Shown: positions 44,901 to 57,300 of the stretch, one piece after another
Position numbering within the stretch: the first letter of the stretch is position 1
Layout: every line of letters begins with the position of its first letter
Source of the DNA: Parachlorella kessleri
Taxonomy: Eukaryota; Chlorophyta; Trebouxiophyceae; Chlorellales; Chlorellaceae
Direction of reading: 5' to 3'
DNA length: 64,000 nucleotides
NCBI GenBank assembly: GCA_001598975.1
Contig: BBXU01003057.1
Span: 1 to 64,000, forward strand
The notes under the pieces: model-generated
Databases searched by the model: none
Told to the model about the DNA's origin: nothing
The model's input: the letters and a program-made list of their open reading frames with translations, nothing else
Made by a program: the position numbers and the translations under genes

Positions 44901-47900
44901 GAAGCTGAGCAGTGGGACATGAGGGAACATTCACACTATCTACAGCATCTCTTGAAGAGGCCGCTGTGGGACAGGTGTAAAACATCGCCATGCACAGGCT
45001 TCTGTTCACTGGACTGGCTCTTACCGCATTGCTGCGGCAAGGATGCGAAACGCCACCGAATGAGGCAGCACGGTCGCATCGCTGGTGGTCATCCCCGCCA
45101 ATATTAGCACTTGTTCATAAAGATGGGGGTATGCATCCAGCATGATCTCCCCCTGCCCACCCTCCATATCAAGCAGGGCTTGGGTGCAGATCGCTACCCC
45201 AAGGCTGAGGTCAAGGCTTGAAGAGTACTGCAGGCAAACAAGGGCTGGTGCTTTCTGCATCGCTGGGTAGTACAACGACCTCTGTGCCTCCTTGTACACC
45301 CCCATGCGGTCCTCGTTCACCACCGCCGGCGGCAGCCGTGATCTTCCAACCACAGCAATCAAGCGCCTCCAGCAGAGCCCACCCAGCAGAACTGCACGCC
45401 AAGCAACGCACCTTGGCGCGCAGCGAGTCCGCTCTGTTGTCAGGTAGCATGCGGGACGTTGCACCCATCTGTTCAGGTGCACCCTCCATGCCCTCCACCC
45501 CAAGGCTGGAATCCACAAAGCCGACCTCCCGCCGTGGCTGCTCCGCTATTCGCCCGCTTCTTGACTGCCCTGGTGAGCTGCTGTGAGGAGGGGCCAGGCG
45601 CGCGTACTGTTCTAGCTCCTCGAGGGTGATCAGGCTCGCCAGCTGCCCTCGGGCATCTGAACCTGCGCACGAGAGTGCACTGGCACGTGAGTGGTACAAG
45701 TGGTGCTGCACAGACAACTACTGACGGAATACAAACACACTCTTGATGGAAAGCACTGGCTTTCCAATGCCACCTGCTAAACCACGCCTGGCGCCTTCTG
45801 CACTGCCAACAGTGAGGCACCTTGTGGCCAAGAAGCGGCGCCTTGCCGGCAAGCAGTCCCTGAGATTGCGAAGGCTGTACACCCAGCGTACTGCAAGGCG
45901 TACCAGCAATTCTCTGAGGTTGTCAGGACTACATCACCTTGGATGTCCACGGTGGCAAAGCTGCCCAATTCGCCGCCACGACTGTTCCAGCTGTATATGG
46001 ACCACAACACCAACCATGTCACGAACCCCTTAGATTTTGTACCTAGCCCCTCACCTGACCCGGCACGCATATAGAGCTCGCCCAGCGCAGAGAGCGCACG
46101 GGTGGCCACAGCACGCAGAATATCTTGCAGCCCGCCCGCCCGGGCTCTGCCCTGCACAACACAGCAACCACCACTGAGTCTCTACTCGTCAGCTCCCATG
46201 CCAATCCTAGCCCTCCCCGTATCCCACGCATCGACGACTCCACCAGTGGCCTGCTGTGCACCCGGACTGCAGACTGCAAGTCCTACTTGTAGTCGGGTGC
46301 TGCTGCCAGGCCTTATGCCGACCCTTGCAGTTGCTACCCACGCCAGAAATCACAGGTAGAAGCAAGCCACGCCGCCGTCCACACACCTCCGCTCGAGCCC
46401 TGACTTCCAGCGGCGCCTGGCAGCTCCAAGATCTGCTAGGGTCCCACCGTGAGGCCCGGAGAAGTGCCTTGATGCCGCCTGCCCTCAGAAACTCCTCCCT
46501 GGCTTGCTTGCTTCTCCAGATCGCCAGCTCCAGCACTGACAGGCACATGCACAGGAGCTGCCACCAGCCAGGGTGGCCGCTGCAGGCAGAGCAAGAGCGC
46601 ATTCCGAAACAATTAGATGGGGCAAACTTGGGTTCTTGCAGCGGCAGCATCGACTCTAAGGCTGCAGGAGAGGTAGGAAGGGGCTGAAGGGGTAGCCTGG
46701 GCTGTTCCATGTGACTGACAGCGATTGGGGCCTGTCTATCTCATTTTGGAAGGCCCAGCAGGCCAACCACCGCGTTAATAGGCCCAAAGTCTCGCCCCCA
46801 CGAAAGGCAAGAAAGTAAGCGCAGACCACCAAGTCTCTGGTAGGTCGGGGCTGCGCAGGACCTCCAGCCTAGCTTGCCCGGCCCTTAAAGCACAAAGATG
46901 ACAGCCTAGAACCCTCCCACACCGCAAACCCACGCAAAGCCTCACTTGTCAACATACGCTTCCGCCACGCGACAAAGCGGCAGATCGTGCACAATGTTCA
47001 GCAGCTGTTGGCAGCCACCAGCGGAAGTGAGGGCAGCCGCGGCCTCCTGCACAGCACAACGAAGTCTGCATTCTTGATGCTGGCTGTACGGAGTCCTTCA
47101 CAAAAAGCCAAGCCCACCCTGTCTTATGCTTGCTTCCGGCAAGCGCCTAAGCAGCAGGGTCTGGCAGTAAAGTCTAGCAGTCAATGACGGCTGGCACTGA
47201 CAGTATACCCAGTGTACTGCAAGGTGTAACAGCAACAAGGCGACAGCTGGCGGCCGCCAAGAAAGTATTTCGACCTTCCCAAGCTGCGAGTCACCACACG
47301 CCCCACACGACTGCTGGCTCACAACCCCATCTTGCACGTCTCACTCCAAACCATGTGTGGCCCTGCGTACTCAGTGACACCTCACACCCAGGCTCAGACC
47401 CTTCACAACACCTATCTGCCAATGCACATTGACACCTTTTAATGAAGGTGCATCGCCTAAGGCTGTGGTTGCTGCTCACCTTGGAGACCACAAGGGCAGT
47501 GATAAGGCATTCAGCAGCCTGGCATAGGCAGCGGCACTTGGAGTCAACCAAAGCGTCCGGAAAGTTGTTGTCCTCAGAAACTCCCGCCAGCAGCACTGCC
47601 AGTAAGACATGGGTGCCTGCAGAACCAAGGCAGGAGCGTGGAGGTGTGGGCAAAAACCGCTGACTACTGGCAGCCCAGGGAGAGTTATACCAACCAATAA
47701 CCGAGCCCGCATGGCCGTGAGCACCAGTGCATAACACAATGAGATACGCCAGCACCCCCCATGCTAGCAAGGATGCATGTGACGGTAAGGTGATATGGAA
47801 ATTCATGCACAGTTTGGCGACAGAGGGCATAAGCTGAAAAGGGGATAGCAGGGCCCGAGGCACGGATATGTTTGGTATGCCATGCACATATGTCGACTGA

Positions 47901-50900
47901 CTGGTGCTGTTCAAGCATAGCATGCCAGTACTGGTACAGCCCACCTCCCCTGGTGCCCGCTATGCAGTGGCAAATCCCCTATTGCACAGCATGGCAGGCA
48001 CACAAACCCACCGAGTCCTCTAGCTTGACTGCTCTTGGCAAAGGTTACAAAACGCAGAAATGACTGTCGGCTAGCACAGAAGGAAGAGGTATGGGTGGCT
48101 GTGTGGCAGGTGCCCCACCTCACCTTGCCCCTCAACAAATGCCGCCAGCTGCATGCCTCTACAGAGGAACACGTGCAGGCTCCTTAGCAGCTCTCTGAGG
48201 GCCACCAACAGCTGAGGCTGCACTCACCAACAACTCAGCAATGCCTGGTTTATAACCTACAGAGAGGGTAGCTGGCTACAGACAGATTTATTGCAAACTG
48301 CACCATGGCAAGAATGAGACCAAAGCAGATATATTGACCTGCACTTACGAGGCAGATTTGCATGTGTCTACTGTGGATGTGTCTACTGTGTACTAAGTGT
48401 AGACCAAAGCCCCAGGCCAATGCCCTGGGCGCTACATTCACCGGCCTCGCTCAGCGACTCTTTCCGGCAGCGGAACCTTCAGGTGGGCCCCAGCCCCATG
48501 CACAAGCCCTCTTGAGTTCATTCAGTCGTGCACAGCTCACCCCTTACTCCTTCTCTTTTCACACTGCCGCTCACAATAACATGTGCAGGGCATCCCGCTG
48601 CACCCACCTGACCGGCCTCGGCATCTGCACCAGCAATGGCCTCTGCAGGGAGCATGCTGGGTAGGCTGCCTTCACCTTCTCCGGCAGCCGGGGTTTCTGA
48701 TGTCTTTCTGACAAAGGCAAACCTACAACGTAGGGACGCAGGTGGTTGGGCGGCACAAGACCTACTGTGGGTCAACCACGGCACATTCCTGGCTGCCAAG
48801 ACCACCTTGAAGACACACAAACTGTTAGTAACAGGCCCATACCCTCCAGTCAGAAAGTCAGTTGCCAGTCACCTGCGCAAGAGGAAGTCTTTACAGTTCC
48901 CCATGAACCTTCCGCTAGGGGGTAGGCTTCCTTCGCCTTCTCCAGCAGCAGCCGGGGGTTCTGATCCTTTTCCGACAAAGACAAACCTGCGACCAAGCGT
49001 GCAGGTGATAAACCGAAGCCCACTTTCTATCTGCCACAGCCAGGTCCTGGCTGCAAAGACCAATCGTTGGATGCAAGCAGTTTTGTTGTTCCAGTCAGCT
49101 AAACAGCAGTTGCCTGCGCAAAGAACGCCTTCAGAACGAGGTCTTCCTAGCACGACAAACCCTCCGATTACCCTGCATCACATCGTGCCACTGTCCGGCA
49201 TCCCACCTGAGTAGCCGCTGCACCAGTTGCACATTACACAGCATGACAGGTTTCCTGTCCAGCATGCTCAGCAGCTCCCCCGGTGGGGCACCCAGGGACC
49301 GCTCCCTGGCAATGAGCCGCTCTGGCAACAGATGCAGCCTGCCAGCGCTTAGCAGGAACATGCGCTCCACCTCCGGGCTTGCCGAGCTGCAGGCGGCTGC
49401 AGAAGTCGGGGAGGGATGCCACCCGGTGTACAAGGCGCATTCATCATATATTCAGTCAATCATGAATGCAAGCATTGACTCATCCAATCATGGCAAAGGG
49501 TGGCCAGGAAGTGTAGTGATGCAGTGTAGGAGTGAACCGCATGCCAATGCCCGGAGCCCAGGCCCGCTCTTAAAACTTCCAGCCCCTGCGCATCTCTTCC
49601 CCACTTCACCAGCAGCTCCTGGCCTCAGGTTGCCTTTACGTGATAGACTGTGCACGACACGCACACTGCAGCAGTCAAGCACAGCCAGAGGCATGCCTGC
49701 TCCGTTGAGGAGCCCAAAGCGCAGCTTACCAAGGGCTTCCCTGGCTGCATGGAACGCTGAGGTGATGATTGGCGGTAAGTCTGCCCGTCCTGGTGCCATG
49801 ACTGTTGCGGCCAGCATTAACGTTGCCCTAGCGGTGCACAGACAGCTGTGCCAGCACAACTCTTGGCTCGCTTCCTCAGGAGGGCAGTCTGCAGGGGGCC
49901 GGCGCCAGCTCGCCGCGCAACCCCAGACCGCCTGGAAGAAGTCTGCAACAGCAGGAGGGCCCAACAATCTTGCTTTTCAGATCGACACAGGCTTCACTAC
50001 GTTGGTGGAAATGAAGCAGGCCTGGGGCAGATGGCCCCAATCAGGGGACCTGTCAAACTCACCTCCCAAGCGGTAGGACTGGAGAAGTAGCCATCAACAA
50101 TGCTCAAGGGACTTCCTTAGCCATGTCATGGAAACACCTGAAATATTGCAGTATGGCTATATAACCTCAACCCCACTGCCCGTCCGGTCGACTGCTGAAT
50201 AGATATAATACACTCACAGTGCCTCACCCGTTGTTGAGTCACAGTCTGCCTCCCAGGCTACTTGGTGGCCAACCATGCTTGTCAGGAGATCTAACCCACA
50301 CCATAGCGCAGGGCTGCCAACCTCGGCGCGCAAGGCTGGCTCCCTGTCAGCTGCCCGCACCAGCTTGGCGAGCACCCGCAGCCCAGTACTCCGGCAAGCT
50401 CCTTCGTCTGTTCCCTCATCAGAGAGTCTGCAGCAAGAGGAAGTGTGGGAGGAGCCTCCCATCTGCTATTGTTTGGGCTTAACACAAGCTGCAGGGGCAG
50501 CAATATGACAGCTCTCCCTCGCAGGCTTGCTAGACTTTGCTGCGGAGCCGCCCAAAGACACTGAGCCACCAATTGAAGCAAGCTCTGCACCATCCGACTA
50601 AACTACAACCTTGAGCAGGGCGACAGGGTAGGGACTGCACAGCCATGACATACCGTTTCAGGCCAAGTACCACAAAACTTGGCAGGGCCTCCGGTCCGTA
50701 GGCGCCGCGATTCTCACGCAAGCGTGGCAGCAGCTTGGCGAATAGGGTCGCACATCGGCGTGCGTACAACGTGGCCTCTTCAGGGTCGGCTGCAGATAGC
50801 TTAGAGAAGAAGCTCACCGCCAGGTCCGCTAGCACTCTGCGCTTTGCCAAATGGGGCGCAGTCTCCGCCGTATCCAGGATCCTAGCCCCTGCAACAGAAA

Positions 50901-51027
50901 ATTTCTGACGCATTAAAGTATAGCCCAAGGGTGACCGATCAAACATCATGATCATGGGGCTCCCTTGGACGAGGTGAGGGGCTGCCACACCTGGGCACAG
51001 TGCTCTGAAAACTTCCTCCACCGACAT
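41931..51027 (-). CDS. paralogue B: U-box-bearing sister of A, with an interrupted exon 17
   Basis: Exons: 50991-51027, 50654-50888, 50228-50427, 49730-49942, 49207-49396, 48873-48986 (6a), 48608-48722 (6b), 48124-48211, 47480-47616, 46946-47046, 46387-46579, 46055-46151, 45412-45662, 45025-45227, 44511-44739, 43908-44018, 43570-43662, 42971-43390 plus 42562-42970, 41931-42338. All but exon 17 join in phase. Start MSVEEVFRALCPG. The body matches A throughout (RARAGGLQDILRAVATRALS; REEFLRAGGIKALLRASRW). The last exon is an intact U-box (LVCALTGKRLTDPVIAADG; YERQALAAWL; SPVTGRAM) ending RELLPAS. Exon 17 meets an in-frame TAG at 42971-42973 and the homologous frame resumes one base out, so B either has an extra intron there or has lost its U-box. 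Exon 6 is duplicated. The tandem copy adjacent to A is evidently a segmental duplication of about 9 kb. Confidence 0.75.
42962..42985 (-). other. frame interruption in exon 17 of paralogue B
   Basis: Upstream frame ends at TAG 42971-42973; downstream, the frame homologous to A (KKPLQKLEHQQ, then Ala/Pro-rich sequence to HEAEHQ at 42562) starts from 42970 offset by one base. CCTAG here could serve as a splice acceptor, but I found no convincing donor in the required phase. Confidence 0.55.
48608..48986 (-). repeat. duplicated exon 6 (6a and 6b) in paralogue B
   Basis: Exon 6a (48873-48986, 114 nt) begins RFVFVGKGSEPPAAAGEGEG; exon 6b (48608-48722, 115 nt) begins RFAFVRKTSETPAAGEGEGS. A, C and D each have one exon 6. 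The duplicated unit includes upstream intron sequence: CTGGCTGCNAAGACCA-type blocks sit 60-72 bp before the exon at 49047-49062, 48789-48804 and, in A, 39534-39549. Unit length is about 258 bp. Confidence 0.8.
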
Positions 51028-51316
51028 GCTGCATATTTGAGCTTGAACTGGGCTGGCCTTGGTGTTCTGCATGGCCATGAACTTGACAAGGTTGGCGCCC
51101 AGTGACTAATCCTGACCACCTTGATCCCTCCGAGGCAATACTCATTGGTCTGGACAGGCCTCTCGGTGGCAACCCGCAATTTCAGCTGTGTGATCTACAA
51201 GGTATCACAAGGTGGCATTGCCTGGCTTTCAGCTGTTTGCGCCAAGGCCGCTCCACGCCTGCCTTGGACTTGAGCCTCCAACGGGGGCCAGCACTCTTGT
51301 GTCCCCCAGGGACAGA
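51028..51316. promoter_or_regulatory. divergent promoter region between paralogues B and C
   Basis: 289 bp between the ATG of B (minus) and that of C (+). Contains the conserved 27-bp block at 51094-51120 shared with the A promoter. Gene orientation flips here, so both family branches may share control elements. Confidence 0.6.
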
Positions 51317-54300
51317 ATGGACGTCAGTGAGCTTTATAGATCGTATAGGAAACTCCTGCCAGGTGCGCTTGCACGCGCTCGCAGGTTGCAGAGCTGTGCC
51401 CGTGACGCAGTTCAGCACGCTCGCACTGCCTTGGCTACCTAGCCGTTCTGCTAGGTTTCTCAGCGGTACGCACCATGGCCACGCACTGACGGTAGGATAA
51501 GGGTTGAGAGTAAGAAGGTGTGCCGGGCCGTTAGTGGGTTCAGTGATCAAGGCAAGGAGCAGTGCAACCGAAGCAAACAGCCCCCAGTGTCCCTGCAGGG
51601 AGCGCGCCCACAGTTGTGGAGGATGATTCTGGCCGGGTATGCCCGGCTGCTGAGGCCCTGATGACGGAGATCCTGGAGCTGAATTTCAAGCTATCCCAGG
51701 ACGACGCCCCAGGGATGTTGCACCTGGCAGAGGACTGTGCACGCCTACTGGCCCAGCTGCCGCCATGGTTGGGCTTGGACGCGGAACAGGAAGAGTGGGA
51801 GAGCATAAGAGCTGAAGCGCTGCCCAGCTTCATCTGGCTGGGACTGATACGTTTTGGGTGAGTCATGCCAAGAAAGCCTGCTATCAAGGCAGGAGACAGT
51901 GCGGAAGCTTTCGCGACCGCATTTCATGTTATGCTGCTGGGTTGACCTGCCTCCATATGCCTGCATGCGCAGCTGGATCGTAGAACTGTAGGGGTGGTCC
52001 TACCCCAAGTGTGCAGCCATGCCTTGCAAGACAATTGTCCTTTCAGGATACCCCCGGCTGGAAGCGGAATTTCACCATCACGGCTTCTCTGGGCCCCGCT
52101 GCGCGTACTGGGGCGCCTGGTGGCAGCGGCGACAGCACAGGAGGACCTGCGAAGCGCGGTGGGCTTTCCGGCGGTGTGGTGCGGCGTGGACCTCATCAAG
52201 AACGTTCATGCACTGCGACCTGAGTGGATGCCGGGTCCAAATGCCTTACAGGGTGAGTCAGCAGAGGTCGCCTGTGTTCACGGCCCTAGGCAACACCCAC
52301 TGCAGACACGTATCGGGAAGGGAACATATATTGACCGTGAGATGCAGAAGAGGTAGAAGGGTTGATCTGCTTGGCCAGGTGAAGCATTGTGTGCCCGCTT
52401 TGCTGGGCTTGGAGCTATGTATTTAGGCCGCGTTTGTTTCAGTCTAACAGCTCATGGGTCTGCACGATGACAGCATGAGAGGCAGCCACGCTTCTTGCTC
52501 CTGCGGTCACAGCGTCCCTCATAAGCAAGGCATGCCCCAGGTCCTCGGGGCCTATTACACAAGCATTGCTGCAGGTGACTCACCTCATCGCCGCTCCTTC
52601 TGGTGCCGCAGAGTTTACCGACTCGCTGGCAGTCGACAACCACCCCTCGGCACCTACCCATGATGTTGAGGGGGCGCACTGCCAAGCCAGTAGGCATGCA
52701 TGGCGTAGCTGCCTGCTTTCGGCCCAAGCTGAGCTGGCAGTGCACGGGCCTAGCACAATCACGAAGAATAGGAACGTTTCAGTGGCTAGGCGGGTACCCA
52801 AGGCTGTCGTGGCGGCATTCGAGGCTGCCGTGGAAGCAGCCGGTGAGTCCGGTGGCACTTACTTCCACCTCACATGGCCACCTGCCCCATGTTGACAGGC
52901 ACTTGGACGTCAGGCTGTGGGGCGGGCGTGCACAAGTCGGAGCTCTTGCTGCAAGAGCTCTCTTGTGCGCGGTGACAGATGGAAAAGAAATCACATTACC
53001 AGGCCCTCGTGGGGTGAGGCTGTGGTGGGAGGCATGCAGGCAGGTCAGCTGTGCTTCACATGGGGGCGTCAACATGCGACATACAGCCTGCGCACACCAT
53101 TCGTACGCTGGAATCCCAGGGTTGATCTAGTTCTCACTGGCAAGCATGCCCCCTTGCCTGCAGAAACCTGTTGTGAGAGCCGGACTCGTGTGGAGCTGTT
53201 GTTCCTGATAAGCACTGCGCGGCTGTCCTCGTTGACTCCGGACCTCGCCAGCCGGGTGGCGGCCCCGGCAGGCGAGCTGTGCCAGATGCTGGCAAAGATC
53301 AACAGGGAGGACTTTATGCACTGCCACATCCGGGTGGTGCAGTGCCTGCAAATGTGAGTTACATCCACTAGATCAGTCCGCCCGCCTGCCGGGAGATGAG
53401 ACCACGCGGCCTGATTTGCGGTGTTGTGCGAGTGGGCGCTGACGCAGACAGGGTTGGACTCCGTATGTGCTGTTGGTGTTATCGGTGTTTTCTTTTTCTT
53501 CCCTGCCCCTTGTTGGGAGATGGTGGGAAGTGCGCATGGCAGCCCCAGTGTGGTCCTTCCCTTCTCAGGCTAGGCCTGGCGCGCCTGCTGTGGGCATTAT
53601 GGCGTGCAGTGCCACGTTTATCAAAGGTTGTGCGGCACACATGCTGGAGGTTGTCAGCTGCACCCTTTCTAAGAGAAGCCCTGGTCGTGTTGGGCGGTTT
53701 GTGACCCTCATTTCCATCTGGTACAGCTGGAAATTGCACCTTGCCCCCTCATCAGAAAGCATTTCCTAATTGTTTGATCCCTATCGACAACACCTTTTGT
53801 AGCAGTACCAACTACTGCTGTCCCGCTTCTGCTTGTGCAGTTTCCTCTTTCCCACAGTATCGGGCTATCCAGGACAGGATACCCGGCGCGGCCCAGATTT
53901 GCTGGTAAGCGCGATATTGCTCCCATGCTGCAAGCTGTGTACACCCAGCTCCTGACCACCTCCTCAGCATACTCTGCAGCAGCTCGTGTTGTGTCTCTCT
54001 ACATTGCAGTGCTGGGTGCCTGGCCAGGGAGTCGACCTGCAGCATGTGTGTCGTCTCTCTATATCGGAGTGCTGGGTGCAGGGCAAGCTGTGTGACTCGC
54101 TGGGCAGGGCCCTGGGCAGCCTTCGGCTGTTCCTTGAGCTGAACATGCAGCTGGACACGTTCCTACACAAGGGTGGTGAGTGATGTGTTGGGCTGCCCTC
54201 CCCATGCAACCAGCCTCAATGTCACTGTCTTTGTTTCTGTGTGCCACAAACACCACACCGCACCCACCTGGTCGGAGCACCTCCTTGCCTTTAGTCTCCG

Positions 54301-57300
54301 TGGCCATGTGCTATAAACAGGCACCTAGGCGCAACAGGCTTCAAGCAAAGCTTTTCCTTGCTTTCTGTCCTGTGGAGGCTCTGCGTGGTCCATAGTCGTT
54401 CCCTTGGCATCCGGCTGCCTGCTTGCAGGCATCCAGGCATTGATGGGCCTGTTTGAAGTGTGGGCACTAGAGTATGGCAGGCTGGGGTACATGCAGCACC
54501 TAGTACAGGAGTCAATGCTCACTGCGGCTGAGTGTTTGGTGGCCGTGCTTGGGAGCCAGCATCAAGAGGTGGGCGTAGCACTGTACGGTTGATGCGCGTT
54601 GGCTAATGTCTGCAAGGGAGGTGCGAGTGCACCATCGGTGGTTGGGGCGCGAAGGTCCGTGGACAGCAAAAACAATAAATGACAGAGAGTCGTCAAGCCG
54701 AAGCTTGTCTGCGCTGAAGGGGCATCATGCTGAGAGGGGCGCTACGATTTGGAAGGGGCTAGTTCCACTGCATTCGGTTCCTGCTGAAGCAAGCTTGGCC
54801 TCCAAGGTCTGTGCAGTGATGTATCCAGCCGTGTTCGTCATTTTTACTTATGCTGTACAGGAGGCCCAAGATGAGTTCCTCGCCGCCTCTGGCATCCAGA
54901 TATTCCTGAGTGTGGTGGAATTGCTGCCACTTCGTCTAGTGGTGAAGGCAGCTTTTGTCAGGTGGGCGCCTTGCTGTGCCCAGCAGCCGCTAGCAACTGC
55001 TTGCTGCGCCAGCTGAGCATGCTGCACGTCCTGGCTGCACTTGCAGCTCTCTGTGGCTGTGGTGTTTCGTGGCAGCACATATGACCACCAGCTGAGATGC
55101 CCACTGGCTGTGCGAGCCCTGGTGTCAAGGATACATGCCCCACGATGCAGCCATTATGCACACGACCAAACATGCCCCGGTGTAGTAAGCTTTTCTCGCC
55201 CAAGAGTGCTTGGCACCTGCGTTTGATGCCCCACTTGCCCTGTAGGCAGTTGCGTTGGTCCCCAGGAGTGTCAGCAGTCTAGCTTGCAATCTTTTTTTTC
55301 TGGCTTATACCTGTTGAGCACTCACCGGCCTGCACCGCCTTTCTGCAGTGGCAAGCACGAGCTCTGGCAGCTGCAGTGCGCCTCCTTGAGAGTCCTGGAG
55401 TTAGCGTGCGAGAAATGCTCGGCCAGCAGGGAGCTGTTTATTGCTGAGGGGGGCATTGCAGCTGTGATCCAGGCCATGCGCTGGTACGCCGACACGCCTG
55501 GCAGCTCCACAACGCCACTTGTCGTAGTTGAGGCTGAGGCACAGGTTAGTATCGAGGCCGTGTTCAATTAGTCAAGCCCCTTGACTGTGTGACAGTGCAG
55601 AAGGCACATCATCCACCCTGCACTGCTCGCAAGCTTGCCACTGGCCCGCTGGCATAGCACATGCCTCACCACAGATGGCGTGGGGTGGTTTGCACACACG
55701 CACGCGCCACAGGCCGAGATTGCATTGCTAAGCAGCATAACTCACCATTGGTGGTCTTGCATGCGACTTCTTCCTTGTTTACTTGTGGGCAAGGTTGCCA
55801 TGCACCCTGTGCTATTCTTGTACCCATGCAGACCCCTTTGCAACGGCAGAGGTTGGCGGACGTGCTTTGCTCCCTGGTCACCCATGCATGCGCTGCTGTC
55901 GTCCGAGTATGCATCGATGAACTGAGTAAGGAGGGATAGCCCAGTGACTTGAGGATCAGGCATAAGTCCTGGCCAGCACATGGATATTGGCTGCGGAGCA
56001 ACTTGTGTAGGGCCAGACCCAATACCATATGCAGCGGTGTTGCATACATTGAAATGCCAGGCCTCCTGGCTTGAGTGCCCCCATGGCAGTCCCGCATTGG
56101 CGGCTGCTCACCTCGGATTGAGGTGTGTGACACAGTGACGGCTGTGAGATGTGTTGTGCAGACGACCCCTCCCACGGGAGTGATTCTCTGTGCCTTCATG
56201 CACTGCTTAAGGCCACCTCAGTTGAAGAGATGGAGCAGTTTCTCAGCTTGCAATCGGCTGGTAGGGCTGAGCATGCAGACATAGCGGAGGCGAGCTTCAT
56301 GGATAAGGTGAGCACACACACCGGACAGCGTGCTTACCTGCCAGATTTTGGCTGTTAAAAGTGTAATCCTTCCTGCTGGCTTGTCGAGGACATGGCTTAC
56401 GTAATTTTCCTCGTCAGGGCGTTGCTCAGCAAGTCCCAGGACTGCCCTTTCCAGGCTTGCTGAGATGTTTTTTTTAACACCAACAGATCCAAACGCAGGC
56501 GACCCAAGTTGCAGTTTGGGGCTTGTGTTTCATAGAGCCTCGCCTCCTTTGAGAAGGATGGATGACTTCAGGGGTTGCAGTTGTCCTAGAGCTCTCCTCA
56601 CTCTAATAGAAGCCCTGCTGGTTTTTGCCCCGCCCTCAGGCTTACACCCTTTTGCCCTGACCACCTGCTGCAGATAGCCCCAGACTTCCCCCTCCCAGTC
56701 TCGGTAATTGTCTGCAGCCACATGCTCCTTACAGAGCAGCCGCAGCATCAGGTGCTTTTCATGCAGCAGCGATACCCTCTCCTGTACCAAACGCACCTGC
56801 AGCTAATCAGCTCCAGCGAGGATGGGGGAAATCATCAGGCCTTGGCCAAGTCGTTGGCTTTCGCTACCCTTGCCATCCTGATGAGGTGAGTGAGCATGCA
56901 GCATGGCCCCTGGATATTTCACCACTGTCAGAAGGAGGTACTTACGAGCCTGGTTTTTGGTGCATGAGCCGGGCAGAAAGGCGTTTCTCCACCGTAATAA
57001 ACCGCTCTGTCAGCGTGAGCAACAGGGAGCAGTGAACCCCAGCTGGACCTATACCTGCAGGTGCTTCTCATCACCCACCTCCTGGCCAGCAGGAGTGTTT
57101 GAGACCACTTGCAGTCGCAAACTGTTCACGACCGAGTGCTATGAGCCGGCTGCAGGGAGCGCACGGACTGGCGGCGGCAGCTACTCACCGACAAGGTGCA
57201 TGTGGCTGCGGGTGCCGCCCTAACCGCGGCGCTGACCACCTTAAGGCTGGAAACCCTGGCGGGCCGCAAGGCGCGGTTGCACAGGCTACAAGCGCGCAGC

